In this document: one piece after another, positions 19,268 through 29,033 of the stretch
Numbering within the stretch: the stretch's first letter is position 1
How the letters are laid out: each line of letters starts with the position of its first letter
Assembly (NCBI GenBank): GCA_964343075.1
Contig: CAYFGT010000003.1
Location: 49,021-113,020 of the forward strand
Length of the DNA stretch: 64,000 nucleotides
Direction: 5' to 3'
Source of the DNA: UBA2588 sp964343075
GTDB lineage: Bacteria > Chloroflexota > Dehalococcoidia > Lucifugimonadales > UBA3495
The notes under the pieces: model-generated
Seen by the model: only the letters and a program-made list of their open reading frames with translations
Database searches by the model: none
What the model was told of the DNA's origin: nothing
Program-made: the position numbers and the translations under genes

Positions 19268-22135
19268 GTGCAGGACTTGCCAAAACGATTGACCCTGAAT
19301 AATCCTATACTACATAAACTATTGATCTGTTTGTTGGTGATCGTTGACGCCTATCTCGGCTTGATTTACGGCGTGGGTATTATACGCTGGAGCAACTTGT
19401 TTAGGAACGATATAGCGTTGTTGCTATTGGCAGGTGAAATGTTTATAGGAGGAATGCTATTCCTCCGCTTGATTTTGTCTCAGGCACAGGGCATTATTCG
19501 GACTGTAGCCCTGGTAATGATTCCATTATTGGTAATTGTGATAGGCCTGATTATTGTAGAAGTGTTATTAACAGGTCTAGGCAGGGTCGCTACAATAAAT
19601 CTTAATTTGTCAGCCATTGGTCTCAGTGGTCTCTATTGGGCAGCAGTCTATTTGACCATAGGAATAGGCCTTACATTGACATATAAAGTTCAAGGATTCG
19701 CAAATTTCGCACAGGCTGAAATGATGTTAATCGGGTCATATGTGGCACTTATAATGATGTGGTCAGATAAATTTTCGTTTTTGTCAGAGGCTCCTACAGA
19801 TGGGGTTTTGAACTGGGAATTGTTGCTGTGGTCAAGCATATTTGCATTTGTAATTGCAGGTCTCGCCGGATACCTGATTGATCGACTAGTCTACAGAAAG
19901 TTACGGAATAGGAACGCTACTTTCCAAGTTATGATGATCGCTTCTTTAGGTGTTTCTATGGTTGTTAGAGCGCTGTTATTTGTTAGGTTTAGTGCGAATA
20001 ACTTTCGTTTTGTACCCGATAAAGATTGGAGACTTACGACTTCGGTGATTGAAACTCCAACCCAGACACTCCAAATACATTTAGGAGATAGATTAAGTGG
20101 TGGGTTCATAGAGACTGTGCAGAATGTTGCTCCGTTTGGATTTTCTTTTTCCAAGGTTACTCTGGTTGTTGGCGTTATCGCATGCTTGGTGTTTGTTTTA
20201 GGAATACTATATAAAACTCGACTGGGAAGGCAAATGAGAGCTGTAGGAGACAATCCTGGGTTAGCTGCTTCTAGCGGGATAAATTTAGAGGGAATATACG
20301 GAAAAACATCTTTTTTGTCGGCGGGTACTGCGGGTCTGGGAGGTGCCTTTTTGGCAGCGATTCTTCCAATAAATCCGATGTTGGGCTTGGCATTACTTCT
20401 GCCGGCTTTCGCTGTCATAGTACTAGGAACGATTGGTTCCATTGCCGGCGTGATTTTCGGAGCGTTGATTGTTGGGCTTTTACGGGCGTTGTCAGAACCA
20501 TTATTGATAGGAGTAGGGAATTCTTTGGATCGTCCAACAGCTAGTGGATTTGCTGAAGTTGTTCCATTTGTATTTTTAGTGGGGCTATTGTTATTAGCTC
20601 CTAGAGGAATTGGCGCTGCGTTGCAGGAATGGAACATCAAACGCATTCGTAAGAGAGTTACAGCAGGGAGAACTAAATACCTGTTCCGGCCGTCCATTCC
20701 ATCGCTACGAAATAATTTAGATCGATTAGGACTGGTCCAGATTCAATATGTATTTACGTATGTATCCAAGGTGCGGACTGTGATCTGGTTCCTTCTAGAT
20801 AGAATCACATATAGCCTATCCTGGATTCCAACAGGGGTTGGATTTAGTTTGCAATTTGCTCGGACTGGTATCCAGGCTGGAATTAGATTTGTTTTCAGGA
20901 TCAGCCGCTTTAAATGGAATATAGATCCCGAAACTCAGAAAGGTTCATGGATACTTTTTATTGTTTTAATGGTCATTTTGATATGTATCGTATGGTTGCT
21001 TCCTAGTGTTACTGCTTTGACCAAAACTATGCAGATCGCTCGCATAGCTACTTTGCTGGGTATTTTTGGTTTGGCTTCATTTGCCTTGAATCTGCATACT
21101 GGGATTACGGGCATGACCAATTTTGGCGTGATATTTTTTATTGGGATTGGTGCTGTTACGGTTGGAATCCTATGTGCTCCTATAGCTACAAATGGATACG
21201 GATGGTCTCCTTTGGCTGCGACATTGGTTGCTGTTACCGTTTCTGCTATAGCAGGATGGTTGCTTGCTTACCCTACCGCACGTTTAAGGATGGATTATTT
21301 TGCGATCGTTACTATTTCGCTCGGTGAAATGCTTCGAATATCATTGCAGGCAGAGCCGTTACTTAGGGCAGGCACTGTGACTTCTGCAATTGGCATTTCA
21401 CAATATAGTATGCCGCTGGAAAAATGGTGGTCTTCAGGCCCTTCGAGTTATGTTGGTAACCTATTAGGTTTACCTGTTCCCGCTCCTTACGTAGTGTTAC
21501 TGGCAGGGATAGCGATAACGTCCCTTGTAGGGGTGTGGCTCCTATTAGACACAGTGCTATCTTCTCCGTGGGGACGAATTTTGAGATCCATCAGAGAAGA
21601 CGAAGTTGTTAGTCAACATCATGGCCATAATATCCTAATTCAGAAAGCTGCTAGTTTGGCTTTGGGGGCAGCAATAGCCGCGCTAGCAGGTGCCTTGTGG
21701 GCTTGGCTTAACACTAACATATGGCCTGATTTCATGAACCCTGTACGGACTACATTTTTGATCTGGGCTGCATACATTGTGGGTGGTAGGGGGAACAATA
21801 AAGGGATGATTGTTGGTGCGTTTGTGATAGTGATAGTCGAATTTTTGTTTAATATTCTGGTGGCTTCAAGAGGAGCTACTAGCATGCCATTGCACGGTGT
21901 TACAAATTATGCTGATTCTATTTTTTCATGGCTTATGGTTAATGTTGGGGGATTGATATGGTCCAGTAAATCTTTAACCGAAATATTCCCTAGAGGAGAG
22001 ATTTTATTATCTCTGCCGCATGTGAAATTGGCTTTGGTAGGATTAGTGATAATCATAGCTTTGATTGCTGCATCGAAGGGGCTATTGCCTGAAGTACCAA
22101 GTCGCCCAAATCGTATCAAAAAGACTGAGAAATGA
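19268..22135 (+). CDS. Fused LivH-LivM permease
   Basis: A protein of about 955 residues that contains both membrane subunits of a branched-chain amino-acid-type importer. After three to four extra N-terminal helices, the LivH domain starts around YLTIGIGLTLTYKVQGFANFAQAEMM and ends near LLLLAPRGIG. A charged linker of about 120 residues follows. LivM then starts around IARIATLLGIFGLASFALNLHTG and carries the EAA-like loop near GRILRSIREDE. GTG 19268 behind AAAGGA is preferred. The GTG at 19220 sits right after the hairpin without a ribosome site. The stop overlaps livG by four bases. Confidence 0.85.
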   Translation: MQDLPKRLTLNNPILHKLLICLLVIVDAYLGLIYGVGIIRWSNLFRNDIALLLLAGEMFIGGMLFLRLILSQAQGIIRTVALVMIPLLVIVIGLIIVEVLLTGLGRVATINLNLSAIGLSGLYWAAVYLTIGIGLTLTYKVQGFANFAQAEMMLIGSYVALIMMWSDKFSFLSEAPTDGVLNWELLLWSSIFAFVIAGLAGYLIDRLVYRKLRNRNATFQVMMIASLGVSMVVRALLFVRFSANNFRFVPDKDWRLTTSVIETPTQTLQIHLGDRLSGGFIETVQNVAPFGFSFSKVTLVVGVIACLVFVLGILYKTRLGRQMRAVGDNPGLAASSGINLEGIYGKTSFLSAGTAGLGGAFLAAILPINPMLGLALLLPAFAVIVLGTIGSIAGVIFGALIVGLLRALSEPLLIGVGNSLDRPTASGFAEVVPFVFLVGLLLLAPRGIGAALQEWNIKRIRKRVTAGRTKYLFRPSIPSLRNNLDRLGLVQIQYVFTYVSKVRTVIWFLLDRITYSLSWIPTGVGFSLQFARTGIQAGIRFVFRISRFKWNIDPETQKGSWILFIVLMVILICIVWLLPSVTALTKTMQIARIATLLGIFGLASFALNLHTGITGMTNFGVIFFIGIGAVTVGILCAPIATNGYGWSPLAATLVAVTVSAIAGWLLAYPTARLRMDYFAIVTISLGEMLRISLQAEPLLRAGTVTSAIGISQYSMPLEKWWSSGPSSYVGNLLGLPVPAPYVVLLAGIAITSLVGVWLLLDTVLSSPWGRILRSIREDEVVSQHHGHNILIQKAASLALGAAIAALAGALWAWLNTNIWPDFMNPVRTTFLIWAAYIVGGRGNNKGMIVGAFVIVIVEFLFNILVASRGATSMPLHGVTNYADSIFSWLMVNVGGLIWSSKSLTEIFPRGEILLSLPHVKLALVGLVIIIALIAASKGLLPEVPSRPNRIKKTEK

Positions 22136-22917
22136 AACCTATGAGAGTGAACGCATTAAAAGTTACTAATTTAGTAAAAGACTTTGGAGGATTGACCGCA
22201 GTCGATAACATATCTTTTGAAGTGCCTTTAGGGTCTATGGTAGGACTAATAGGTCCTAACGGGTGCGGGAAATCTACCACCTTCAACTGCATTTCTGGGA
22301 TGTTGAACGTTACTTCAGGTGAAATAGAGGTTTTAGGGCACACGACCACAGGTAAACGACCTGACGAAATTCAGAAACTAGGGCTCACTAGAACTTTCCA
22401 ACACACCAGGCTTTGGAGAGATATGACAGTGATTGAGAATTTGTTGGTGCCTGCGAGAAATCAATTTCACCCTAATGTTTTGTGGTCTTTACTCAAACCT
22501 AAATCCAGACCGGCCGAAAGTCGAAGAGTGAAACAAGCATACGATATATTAGACTTACTTGAAGTTGGGCATATCGCGCATAATTTAGCTAGCGAATTGT
22601 CTGGAGGCCAAAGTAAATTAGTTGATATAGGTAGAGCTTTGATGAGTGAACCAAAATTTTTGCTGCTGGACGAGCCTGTTGCTGGAGTAGCTGGACCTTT
22701 GGCGGAAAAAATTTTCAATAACTTGAAGAGTTTGAGTAGGGATAAAGGCATCGGGATGTTAATCATAGAGCATAATATGGAATTTATATTGCGGAGAGGC
22801 GTGGATCATATAATAGTTATGGACAATGGTGCCGTATTAGCTGAAGGGACCCCTGATCAAATCCGAGAAAGAGACGATGTTGTGGAAGCTTATTTGGGTA
22901 CGGGAGCGAGAACTTAG
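22132..22917 (+). CDS. livG: ABC transporter ATPase, LivG type
   Basis: A 261-residue ATPase that energises the importer. The Walker A is GPNGCGKST, the Q-loop region contains the LivG-typical LTRTFQHTRLWRDMTVIENL, the signature is LSGGQ, and Walker B is LLLDEPVAG followed by a His switch (IEHNME). The AGVAG insertion after Walker B and the extended C-terminus are family features. ATG 22132 overlaps the permease stop. ATG 22141 is a possible shorter start. livF follows one base after the stop. Confidence 0.93.
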   Translation: MKPMRVNALKVTNLVKDFGGLTAVDNISFEVPLGSMVGLIGPNGCGKSTTFNCISGMLNVTSGEIEVLGHTTTGKRPDEIQKLGLTRTFQHTRLWRDMTVIENLLVPARNQFHPNVLWSLLKPKSRPAESRRVKQAYDILDLLEVGHIAHNLASELSGGQSKLVDIGRALMSEPKFLLLDEPVAGVAGPLAEKIFNNLKSLSRDKGIGMLIIEHNMEFILRRGVDHIIVMDNGAVLAEGTPDQIRERDDVVEAYLGTGART

Positions 22918-22918
22918 T

Positions 22919-23635
22919 ATGGATTACGTTTTACAAACGTCGGAGGTAGAGGGCGGATACGATAGAGTGAAAGTATTGAATGGAATCGATCTCTATGTAA
23001 GTAAAGGTGAATTTGTAACGATTATAGGTCCTAATGGATGCGGGAAATCTACGTTTCTCAAAGTTTTATTTGGACTGGCGACACATTACTCTGGAGAAAT
23101 TACATACGAAGGACAAAACGTTTCAGGATGGCGCACCGATGAATTGGTGAACTTAGGAATATCATATGTACCTCAAGTAGAGAATGTATTTCCATCGTTA
23201 TCAGTAGCAGAAAACTTGCAGATGGGTGGAATCAATCTGAATGCTGCTAAAACAAGAAATGGGATAGATAGAGCCATTGCAATGTTTCCAGAATTGGGTT
23301 CAAGGATGAACGATGTTGCTGCCTCTCTGTCCGGAGGGGAGAGGCAAATGCTTGCTATCTCTAGGGCGTTAATGTCGGAACCGTCATTTATCATGCTGGA
23401 CGAACCTACTGCAGCTTTATCTCCAAGGTACCAACAGCAAATTATCAAAAATATCAATGAGCTCCGTTCTCAAGGGATTTCTATTTTGTTAGTAGAACAG
23501 AATGCTCGTTTATCTTTGGAACAATCCGATAGAGGTTACGTATTTGCAGGCGGCAGAGTTGTATATACCGGTGGTGCTCGTTCGATTCTTGAGAACCCAG
23601 ACCTAGGGAATTACTTTCTAGGGGTTCAAGACTAG
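22919..23635 (+). CDS. livF: ABC transporter ATPase, LivF type
   Basis: A 238-residue ATPase partner of LivG. Walker A is GPNGCGKST, SYVPQVENVFPSLSVAENLQMG is the LivF-type Q-loop region (shown for its VPQ...FPSLSV pattern), the signature is LSGGE, Walker B is IMLDEPTAALSP and the switch is VEQNA. I start at ATG 22919, one base after the livG stop and behind GGGAGCGAG. The longer frame back to 22877 would lie inside livG. Together livK, the fused permease, livG and livF make a full importer. Confidence 0.92.
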   Translation: MDYVLQTSEVEGGYDRVKVLNGIDLYVSKGEFVTIIGPNGCGKSTFLKVLFGLATHYSGEITYEGQNVSGWRTDELVNLGISYVPQVENVFPSLSVAENLQMGGINLNAAKTRNGIDRAIAMFPELGSRMNDVAASLSGGERQMLAISRALMSEPSFIMLDEPTAALSPRYQQQIIKNINELRSQGISILLVEQNARLSLEQSDRGYVFAGGRVVYTGGARSILENPDLGNYFLGVQD

Positions 23636-23681
23636 AGAGTAAAATGCTATTATCACAGAGAGAAAATGTAGGAGCAATGAT

Positions 23682-24032
23682 ATGCAAGTGGTAAGAATTT
23701 ATTCCGGCGAAGACGGAGAGTCTCATTTTGAGGAAATCGATTTGCCGTATGAGGCAATTTCAGGTGCAGAAAGGACGGCACTCCAATCTGCTTCTAGTAT
23801 CCATTTTAGAAGATATCAGCCAGGGAATTTCCTGGATTTCCATGTAGCGCCTAGAAGGCAATATGTGATTACTTTAGCAGGGCAGGCCGAGATTGGTTTA
23901 GGTGATGGTACTAAGAGAATTTTTAATGCTGGAGACGTTTTGCTTGCTGACGATTTGACAGGACGAGGTCATACTACTGCCGCAGTTGGAGATACTCCAC
24001 GGGTGTCTATAGCAATTCCTTTAGAGGACTAG
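23682..24032 (+). CDS. Small cupin-domain protein
   Basis: A 116-residue single-domain protein with cupin-type strands: QPGNFLDFHVAPRRQYVITLAGQAEIGLGDG and then FNAGDVLLADDLTGRGHTTAA. The first motif has one clear His (FHVAPRRQ), with Gln where a second ligand would sit, and the second motif has one His, so metal binding could be weak or altered. The closing RVSIAIPLED strand is typical. The substrate is unknown. It ends two bases before an alpha/beta-hydrolase-fold gene, suggesting a shared transcript. Confidence 0.75.
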   Translation: MQVVRIYSGEDGESHFEEIDLPYEAISGAERTALQSASSIHFRRYQPGNFLDFHVAPRRQYVITLAGQAEIGLGDGTKRIFNAGDVLLADDLTGRGHTTAAVGDTPRVSIAIPLED

Positions 24033-24033
24033 A

Positions 24034-24834
24034 ATGCCTTCCATAAAAATCGACGAACATCTTGAAATGTTCTATGAAGATCAGGACTTTAGTAGCCCTT
24101 GGGAAGAGTCTGAAATTATATTAATGCATCACGGAAATGCAAAAAACAGCCAATTTTGGTTCGGATGGTTGCCAACTCTAACTAATAGGTACCGAGTGAT
24201 TAGGGTGGACGGTCGAGGGTTCGGACAAAGCTCAATACCTCCTAAAGGATACAAATGGTCTCTGGAACAGTTTGCTACCGATTCTAAGAAACTTCTCGAT
24301 CAATTGGGAATTGCTCAAGTGCACTTCATAGGCGAAACAATTGGCGGGAGTATAGGAATGGTGTTCGCTGAGCAATTCCCACACATGGTCAAATCTTTGA
24401 CGGTGTGTACTTCCCCTTATAATTTTGCCGCTGTTGACACTTATAAAACCTATAAAGACCTGGTGGAGACAGAAGGAGTGAGAGCTTGGGTGGAACAGAC
24501 TTCTTCACAACGACTGCCTGGCAAGAGCGAAGACCATAATCGATGGTATATTGATCAAATGGCTAATACTTCTAAACAGGTAGTAGTGGAAACGCTAGAA
24601 TATCTCTCTACTGTTGACTTAACAGACCGTTTGCATAAAATCGAATGCCCGACCTTAGTGTTGGTAGGAGCTGAAAGTGCAATGAATACAGGTGGCCGAG
24701 TTGATAGTTTATCTCAACTGATTCCAAATTGTCAGATATCGAAAGTGCAGGGAGCGAATGGTTATGTTCAACATTCCGAACCTGAACAATGTGCCAAGGA
24801 ATGGATGAGGTTTGTACAAAGTCTAAAAGGATAA
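24034..24834 (+). CDS. Alpha/beta-hydrolase-fold protein lacking a standard triad
   Basis: A 266-residue protein with the overall fold: an HHGNA oxyanion-type strand near 32-36, DGRGFGQSS, and the nucleophile elbow FIGETIGGSIG (98-108). At the elbow, Thr102 stands where Ser is expected. VGAES (211-215) has Ser in place of the usual Asp. GANGYVQHSEPE (240-251) has Asn/Gly where the catalytic His normally follows GxG, although His247 is close by. It could be a non-catalytic member, use an atypical chemistry such as cofactor-independent dioxygenases do, or bind a ligand. It is linked to the upstream cupin gene. Confidence 0.8.
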   Translation: MPSIKIDEHLEMFYEDQDFSSPWEESEIILMHHGNAKNSQFWFGWLPTLTNRYRVIRVDGRGFGQSSIPPKGYKWSLEQFATDSKKLLDQLGIAQVHFIGETIGGSIGMVFAEQFPHMVKSLTVCTSPYNFAAVDTYKTYKDLVETEGVRAWVEQTSSQRLPGKSEDHNRWYIDQMANTSKQVVVETLEYLSTVDLTDRLHKIECPTLVLVGAESAMNTGGRVDSLSQLIPNCQISKVQGANGYVQHSEPEQCAKEWMRFVQSLKG

Positions 24835-24852
24835 AAACTCATCGAATAATAA

Positions 24853-27426
24853 ATGACTAGATACAAGGATTTACTTGGTTCGATTCTTGTCGACCGATGG
24901 AATACTCGAGTTATACTAACGGTAATTGCCCTTTTAACATTTGTCTTTGGAGTATGCTGGTGGCTTATGGAAGATGGAGATTTATCTTCATGGGATCCAC
25001 CTGGGCCTGACGTTGAACTTCAGTACCAAATAGACAATACTTTCCCCCAAAGAAATCACGTTGTAGCGTTTATATTAGAAAGTCGGACAGGTGATATTTT
25101 CGAACCATCTGTTCTTAGAAGTTTGTATGATAATGAACTTGCCTTAAGAAAAGCATATGGTGGATATTTAATTGATCAGTATGATGTTGTGAATGATCGA
25201 CAAATATTAGGTATTTTTACTATTGCAGACGCGGTGCAAAAAACACTCCGGGCTTCTGGTAGAGCGATAGATATATATAACGCAACCGAAAAAGATATAA
25301 ACGATGCCATATCCGAAATTTTGTCGAATGATATCGGAGGTGAGTTAATAACCTCAATGGCTTCGGACCTGAGAGTTGTTGAAGAATTGTCTGGAGAATC
25401 CCGTTGGGTAGCGTCGGCTATGACGATATTTGTCAGCTTAGACAATGAGAAATTGGGGGGAGGCCGTTCTACATTCAGCCTTACTTCAGATCCTAGAATC
25501 TTGCAGAAAGAATCTATTAATCGCGATATTCAGACTATCTTGAGAGGAAACCAAGATCACTACGACTTATGGGGCCTTGCTATTGACACTAATCTGGAGG
25601 CAATGGACGAAGGACAAAAATCTATTCCGTACGTTTTTATTGCAATCATATTGGTGACTGCTGTAGCCGCTCTGTCATTGCGTTCATGGATTGCATTTTT
25701 TGTGATAGGGTTGGGATTGTTTACGCTACTTGTTTGGCTGGAAGGTATTTCACACATACTTGCTCTGAAGCAATCAGTCACAACAGACTTGATTGTTCCC
25801 ATTGCAATGGTGTCTTTAGGAGTAGATTTTTTCATTCACTCGGTGAGTAGATATCAAGAAAGTCGTGCGGAGGGCCTAGGTTCACGAATAGCATTGGCTT
25901 CCGCGATTGTTGGTATATCTGGTGCATTAACACTCGCCATGCTGTCTGACGGAATAGCTTTTTTGGCTAATCTGACCTCTAATATCGATGCTATAGTCGG
26001 ATTTGGTTTGTCCGCAGGGATAGCAGTGATTGCATCTTATTTGATTATGGGATGGGTAATGCCTGTAGTATTACTGGAAATAGAAGAAATTATGCCGGGA
26101 CGAGAACTTAACAAACGTCCCATTAAACATATATACCGTGAATCTTTTTTATCTATTATCACCCGAATAGAAGACTTCAGTCTAAACTTTGCTATGCTTC
26201 TGTCTAAGAAACCATTCACCGTTGTTGTGGTATGCGGAGGTTTAACTAGCGCATGTTTCTTGGTTTCATTAAATATTCAACCTGAATTTGATATTAAGGA
26301 TTTTTTTTCTTACGAGAGTGATTTGGTCCAAGGCCTCGATAAATTGGATTACCACATGGATGGTGAACTTTTAGGAGAGCCGATATTCTTGCTGGTAAAA
26401 ATTGACGCTAGATCTTCTGAATGGCTGGGTGAGTTAAAAGCATTAAATCAAAATCTGTCAAAATCGGAGTTTCTAACTAAAGATCCCGACGGAGATTTAT
26501 TCCTATACCTGCCTTCGCTGGATTCGATAATGGATAGGTTTGCAGAAACGAGGTACGCTATTCGTGATTTTGGTTACCGGACTGATGAACAACTCTCCGG
26601 TGCGAATATTTTGGAACAAGGAATCTTCTCATTAGGAAAGTCAAAAGAATTATTAATGTATTTATATGAAAACGGAGTTCAGACACGAACCGAGGTATAT
26701 TATTTTGAGCCGAGTCAAATCCAAGAGATGTTGCAGCAATCTGAAGTTAATAAAAATGAGTTTCTTGTTTTGATTAGTGTTGGTGCGTTAGGCACTAGGG
26801 AGCAAAGTCAAGTGCCAGAAATAAGAACTGACATTGAAGAAATTATTCAGCAATCCGACAATGAGTTAGGCTTGCAGGTGATAGGAGTAACTGGCTCACC
26901 GTTCATTCGTAACGCTACGTTGGCACATACGACTGGCTTAATGAAAATATCTGTTCCTGTTGCAATAATGGCTTGTTTTTTGATGTTAGTGTTATGGATG
27001 CGTTCTATTCTGTTCGCTGTTGCTACAGTGATACCAGTAGGGTGTGCTGTGTTCTGGATATTGGCATTTATGGTTGTGGCCGGCCTTAATGTTAATTTTG
27101 TTACCGCGACTATTGCTTCGGTCACCATAGGGGTAGGGATTGATTTCTCTATTCATATCACGCAGAGATTTAGGCAAGAATTGAGAAAAGAGAAGCCATT
27201 AGATATGGCGTTGGAACATACTATCAGAGGAACAGGAAAAGCATTGTTTGGGTCCGCTTTGTCAAGCATGATCGGATTCAGTGTGTTATTGCTGGCCCCT
27301 ATGCCAATTATTGCTACTTATGGACTTTTGACGTCCATTATGATCCTGATAGCGATGGCTGGGGCGTTATTGATGCTCCCTAGTATTCTGTTAATCATCA
27401 GTCTGAAAACGAATAGGTCGGAGTGA
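24853..27426 (+). CDS. MMPL/RND-family transporter
   Basis: An 857-residue membrane protein with the RND layout. It has an N-terminal helix, an exported domain of about 240 residues, a six-helix bundle (from PYVFIAIILVTAVAALS), a second exported domain, and a second bundle (from MKISVPVAIMACFLMLVL). Both bundles carry the helix-4 GVDF and GIDFSIH motifs that mark MMPL/hydrophobe-exporter (HAE3) proteins, which move lipids or hopanoid-like molecules out of the cell by proton motive force. No periplasmic adaptor or outer-membrane gene is nearby, which fits a single-membrane cell. The substrate is unknown. Confidence 0.85.
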   Translation: MTRYKDLLGSILVDRWNTRVILTVIALLTFVFGVCWWLMEDGDLSSWDPPGPDVELQYQIDNTFPQRNHVVAFILESRTGDIFEPSVLRSLYDNELALRKAYGGYLIDQYDVVNDRQILGIFTIADAVQKTLRASGRAIDIYNATEKDINDAISEILSNDIGGELITSMASDLRVVEELSGESRWVASAMTIFVSLDNEKLGGGRSTFSLTSDPRILQKESINRDIQTILRGNQDHYDLWGLAIDTNLEAMDEGQKSIPYVFIAIILVTAVAALSLRSWIAFFVIGLGLFTLLVWLEGISHILALKQSVTTDLIVPIAMVSLGVDFFIHSVSRYQESRAEGLGSRIALASAIVGISGALTLAMLSDGIAFLANLTSNIDAIVGFGLSAGIAVIASYLIMGWVMPVVLLEIEEIMPGRELNKRPIKHIYRESFLSIITRIEDFSLNFAMLLSKKPFTVVVVCGGLTSACFLVSLNIQPEFDIKDFFSYESDLVQGLDKLDYHMDGELLGEPIFLLVKIDARSSEWLGELKALNQNLSKSEFLTKDPDGDLFLYLPSLDSIMDRFAETRYAIRDFGYRTDEQLSGANILEQGIFSLGKSKELLMYLYENGVQTRTEVYYFEPSQIQEMLQQSEVNKNEFLVLISVGALGTREQSQVPEIRTDIEEIIQQSDNELGLQVIGVTGSPFIRNATLAHTTGLMKISVPVAIMACFLMLVLWMRSILFAVATVIPVGCAVFWILAFMVVAGLNVNFVTATIASVTIGVGIDFSIHITQRFRQELRKEKPLDMALEHTIRGTGKALFGSALSSMIGFSVLLLAPMPIIATYGLLTSIMILIAMAGALLMLPSILLIISLKTNRSE

Positions 27427-27460
27427 TATAATGCAATGAACCTTCAGGAGGATGGTCATA

Positions 27461-28630
27461 ATGATTAAAAGATTTTCTGTATTTTACGTAGGGCAAATAG
27501 ATTTGGATAATGTTGGTCATGGGGGTACCGCTCCTGATGACCGGAGATATTCTAACGAAGAACTAGTCACAGCTTATTCGAATGCAGAGGAATTGGCCAA
27601 ACATCTGGACAAGCTAGGGTACTACGCAATGTGGGGAGCTGAGCATCATTTCCAGAGAGAAGGGTACGAATGCTTTCCTAATTTGATTTTGTTAGGAGTC
27701 CACCTCGCGGGAATAACCAAAACGCTGAAGTTCGGTAATTCGTTTAACATCGTTCCTATGTGGCATCCATTGAGGCTGGCAGAGGACTTTGCTATGGCAG
27801 ACGTGATGACCAAGGGAAGAATGATATTTGGAGTTGGTAGAGGGTATCAAAGCAGAGAAGTAGAAACGTTTGGCGCACCTTTGTTGGATCGAGATAAAAA
27901 TAGAGAGTTATTTGAAGAACAAATAGAAGTCATCCTTAAGGCGTTTAATGAAGATTCGTTTAGTCACAAAGGTAAACACTATACTATACCCGCTGATGTT
28001 GAATTCAGGGGATATGACTTGGAAGATATTACAATGGTTCCCAGACCTATTAATCTTCCTGTTGAAATGTGGCAACCTGTCTCTAGTGGCAATTCGATCA
28101 AATTTGCTGCTCAAAAGGGGATCAAGATTGTTGTCGCGTTGACAGGAGAAGCGATAGTAGATCAATTTATGAGTGAATACAAAGCCGCGGCTACAGAACA
28201 AGGTAAAAACTTAGAATTAGGGCAAGACACCTGTTTGGGTTTTGGGTTTTGTATCGGAGATAGCCGAGAAGACGCGATTGAAAAAGTGCGGCCGTACCAT
28301 GATGAAAGGTACAAATGGTTCGCGCCTTTTGGTTTTGTTAGGTACACCGATGAAAAAGGAAGAATGTGGGGAACTCCAGGAGCGCCTACCAGGATGCCTC
28401 GTGTTGAAGATGGTGTAGACCAGAAAGCTTGGTTGTGTGGGACATCTGATCAAATTGTGGAGACTCTGAAATATTTCGAAAGTAAGTACCCAGGACTGGA
28501 AGATATTGTTCTCCAATGGCCAGAAGGTATGCCTTGGCCAGAGTTTCAGGAACAGTTGACCATATTTGCCAAAGAGGTTATGCCTAATTTCCAGGCTGCC
28601 ACTGCGGATGTTGTAGTGGCTGACGATTAA
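27461..28630 (+). CDS. LLM-class flavin-dependent oxidoreductase
   Basis: A 389-residue TIM-barrel flavin enzyme of the luciferase-like monooxygenase group. It shows the ordered motifs AMWGAEHHFQREGY, MWHPLRLAEDFAMADVMTKGRMIFGVGRGYQ (pattern PLRLAED..D..S.GR..FG.GRG), VPRPINLPVEMWQP and a C-terminal WLCGTSDQIVETL. Such enzymes use FMNH2 or F420H2 to oxidise organic compounds, and several marine lineages carry many paralogues. I start at ATG 27461, nine bases from AGGAGG. The ATG at 27452 touches that site. The stop overlaps the convergent small gene by four bases. Confidence 0.85.
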   Translation: MIKRFSVFYVGQIDLDNVGHGGTAPDDRRYSNEELVTAYSNAEELAKHLDKLGYYAMWGAEHHFQREGYECFPNLILLGVHLAGITKTLKFGNSFNIVPMWHPLRLAEDFAMADVMTKGRMIFGVGRGYQSREVETFGAPLLDRDKNRELFEEQIEVILKAFNEDSFSHKGKHYTIPADVEFRGYDLEDITMVPRPINLPVEMWQPVSSGNSIKFAAQKGIKIVVALTGEAIVDQFMSEYKAAATEQGKNLELGQDTCLGFGFCIGDSREDAIEKVRPYHDERYKWFAPFGFVRYTDEKGRMWGTPGAPTRMPRVEDGVDQKAWLCGTSDQIVETLKYFESKYPGLEDIVLQWPEGMPWPEFQEQLTIFAKEVMPNFQAATADVVVADD

Positions 28631-28989
28631 GTTGATGGAAAAATGGATGTTGATGCAGGGTCTAGCATGAGGCAGGGTTCACCCCATTGTGTGCTGTCGT
28701 TTAGGTCCCAAGTTGATGGAGTGTCGGAGGTCTGGATTCTTATCCCTGCTGACCCTCCGTAGATTAGGAGGATAACCCCATCACCCGAGTCTTCTGCCTT
28801 TGCTGCGTATGCTGAGCAGGCACCATCATCTTCAGACCAACCAGATACTAGATAATCAACTTTGTCATCAGTAAGGTAATCTGAAGAAAAACCAGAAATT
28901 TCTACCGGTGGTTGTAGCAAATTATACATCCGATGTAGATCCATGGGGCTATTCTGCCCTTCATTAACTTCTAATTCAATCAATGTCAT
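28627..28989 (-). CDS. Small hypothetical protein
   Basis: A 120-residue acidic protein without membrane segments or a family I recognise. Two cysteines (in DGACSAY and GEPCLML) and a Gly-rich ILLIYGGSAG stretch stand out. Codon use looks like the neighbours. A TATAAT (28996-29001 on the minus strand) lies only six bases before the ATG, so the mRNA may be nearly leaderless. It converges on the LLM gene with four bases of overlap and is divergent from a membrane-protein gene. Confidence 0.5.
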   Translation of the reverse strand: MTLIELEVNEGQNSPMDLHRMYNLLQPPVEISGFSSDYLTDDKVDYLVSGWSEDDGACSAYAAKAEDSGDGVILLIYGGSAGIRIQTSDTPSTWDLNDSTQWGEPCLMLDPASTSIFPST

Positions 28990-29033
28990 GAATACATTAT
29001 AATGGACATACGAGTTGCTATACTAGGACATAA

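Noticed and set aside
19891..20697. 268-residue minus-strand ORF inside the fused permease
   Set aside because: It mirrors membrane-helix codons of the real gene and has a basic, low-complexity translation.
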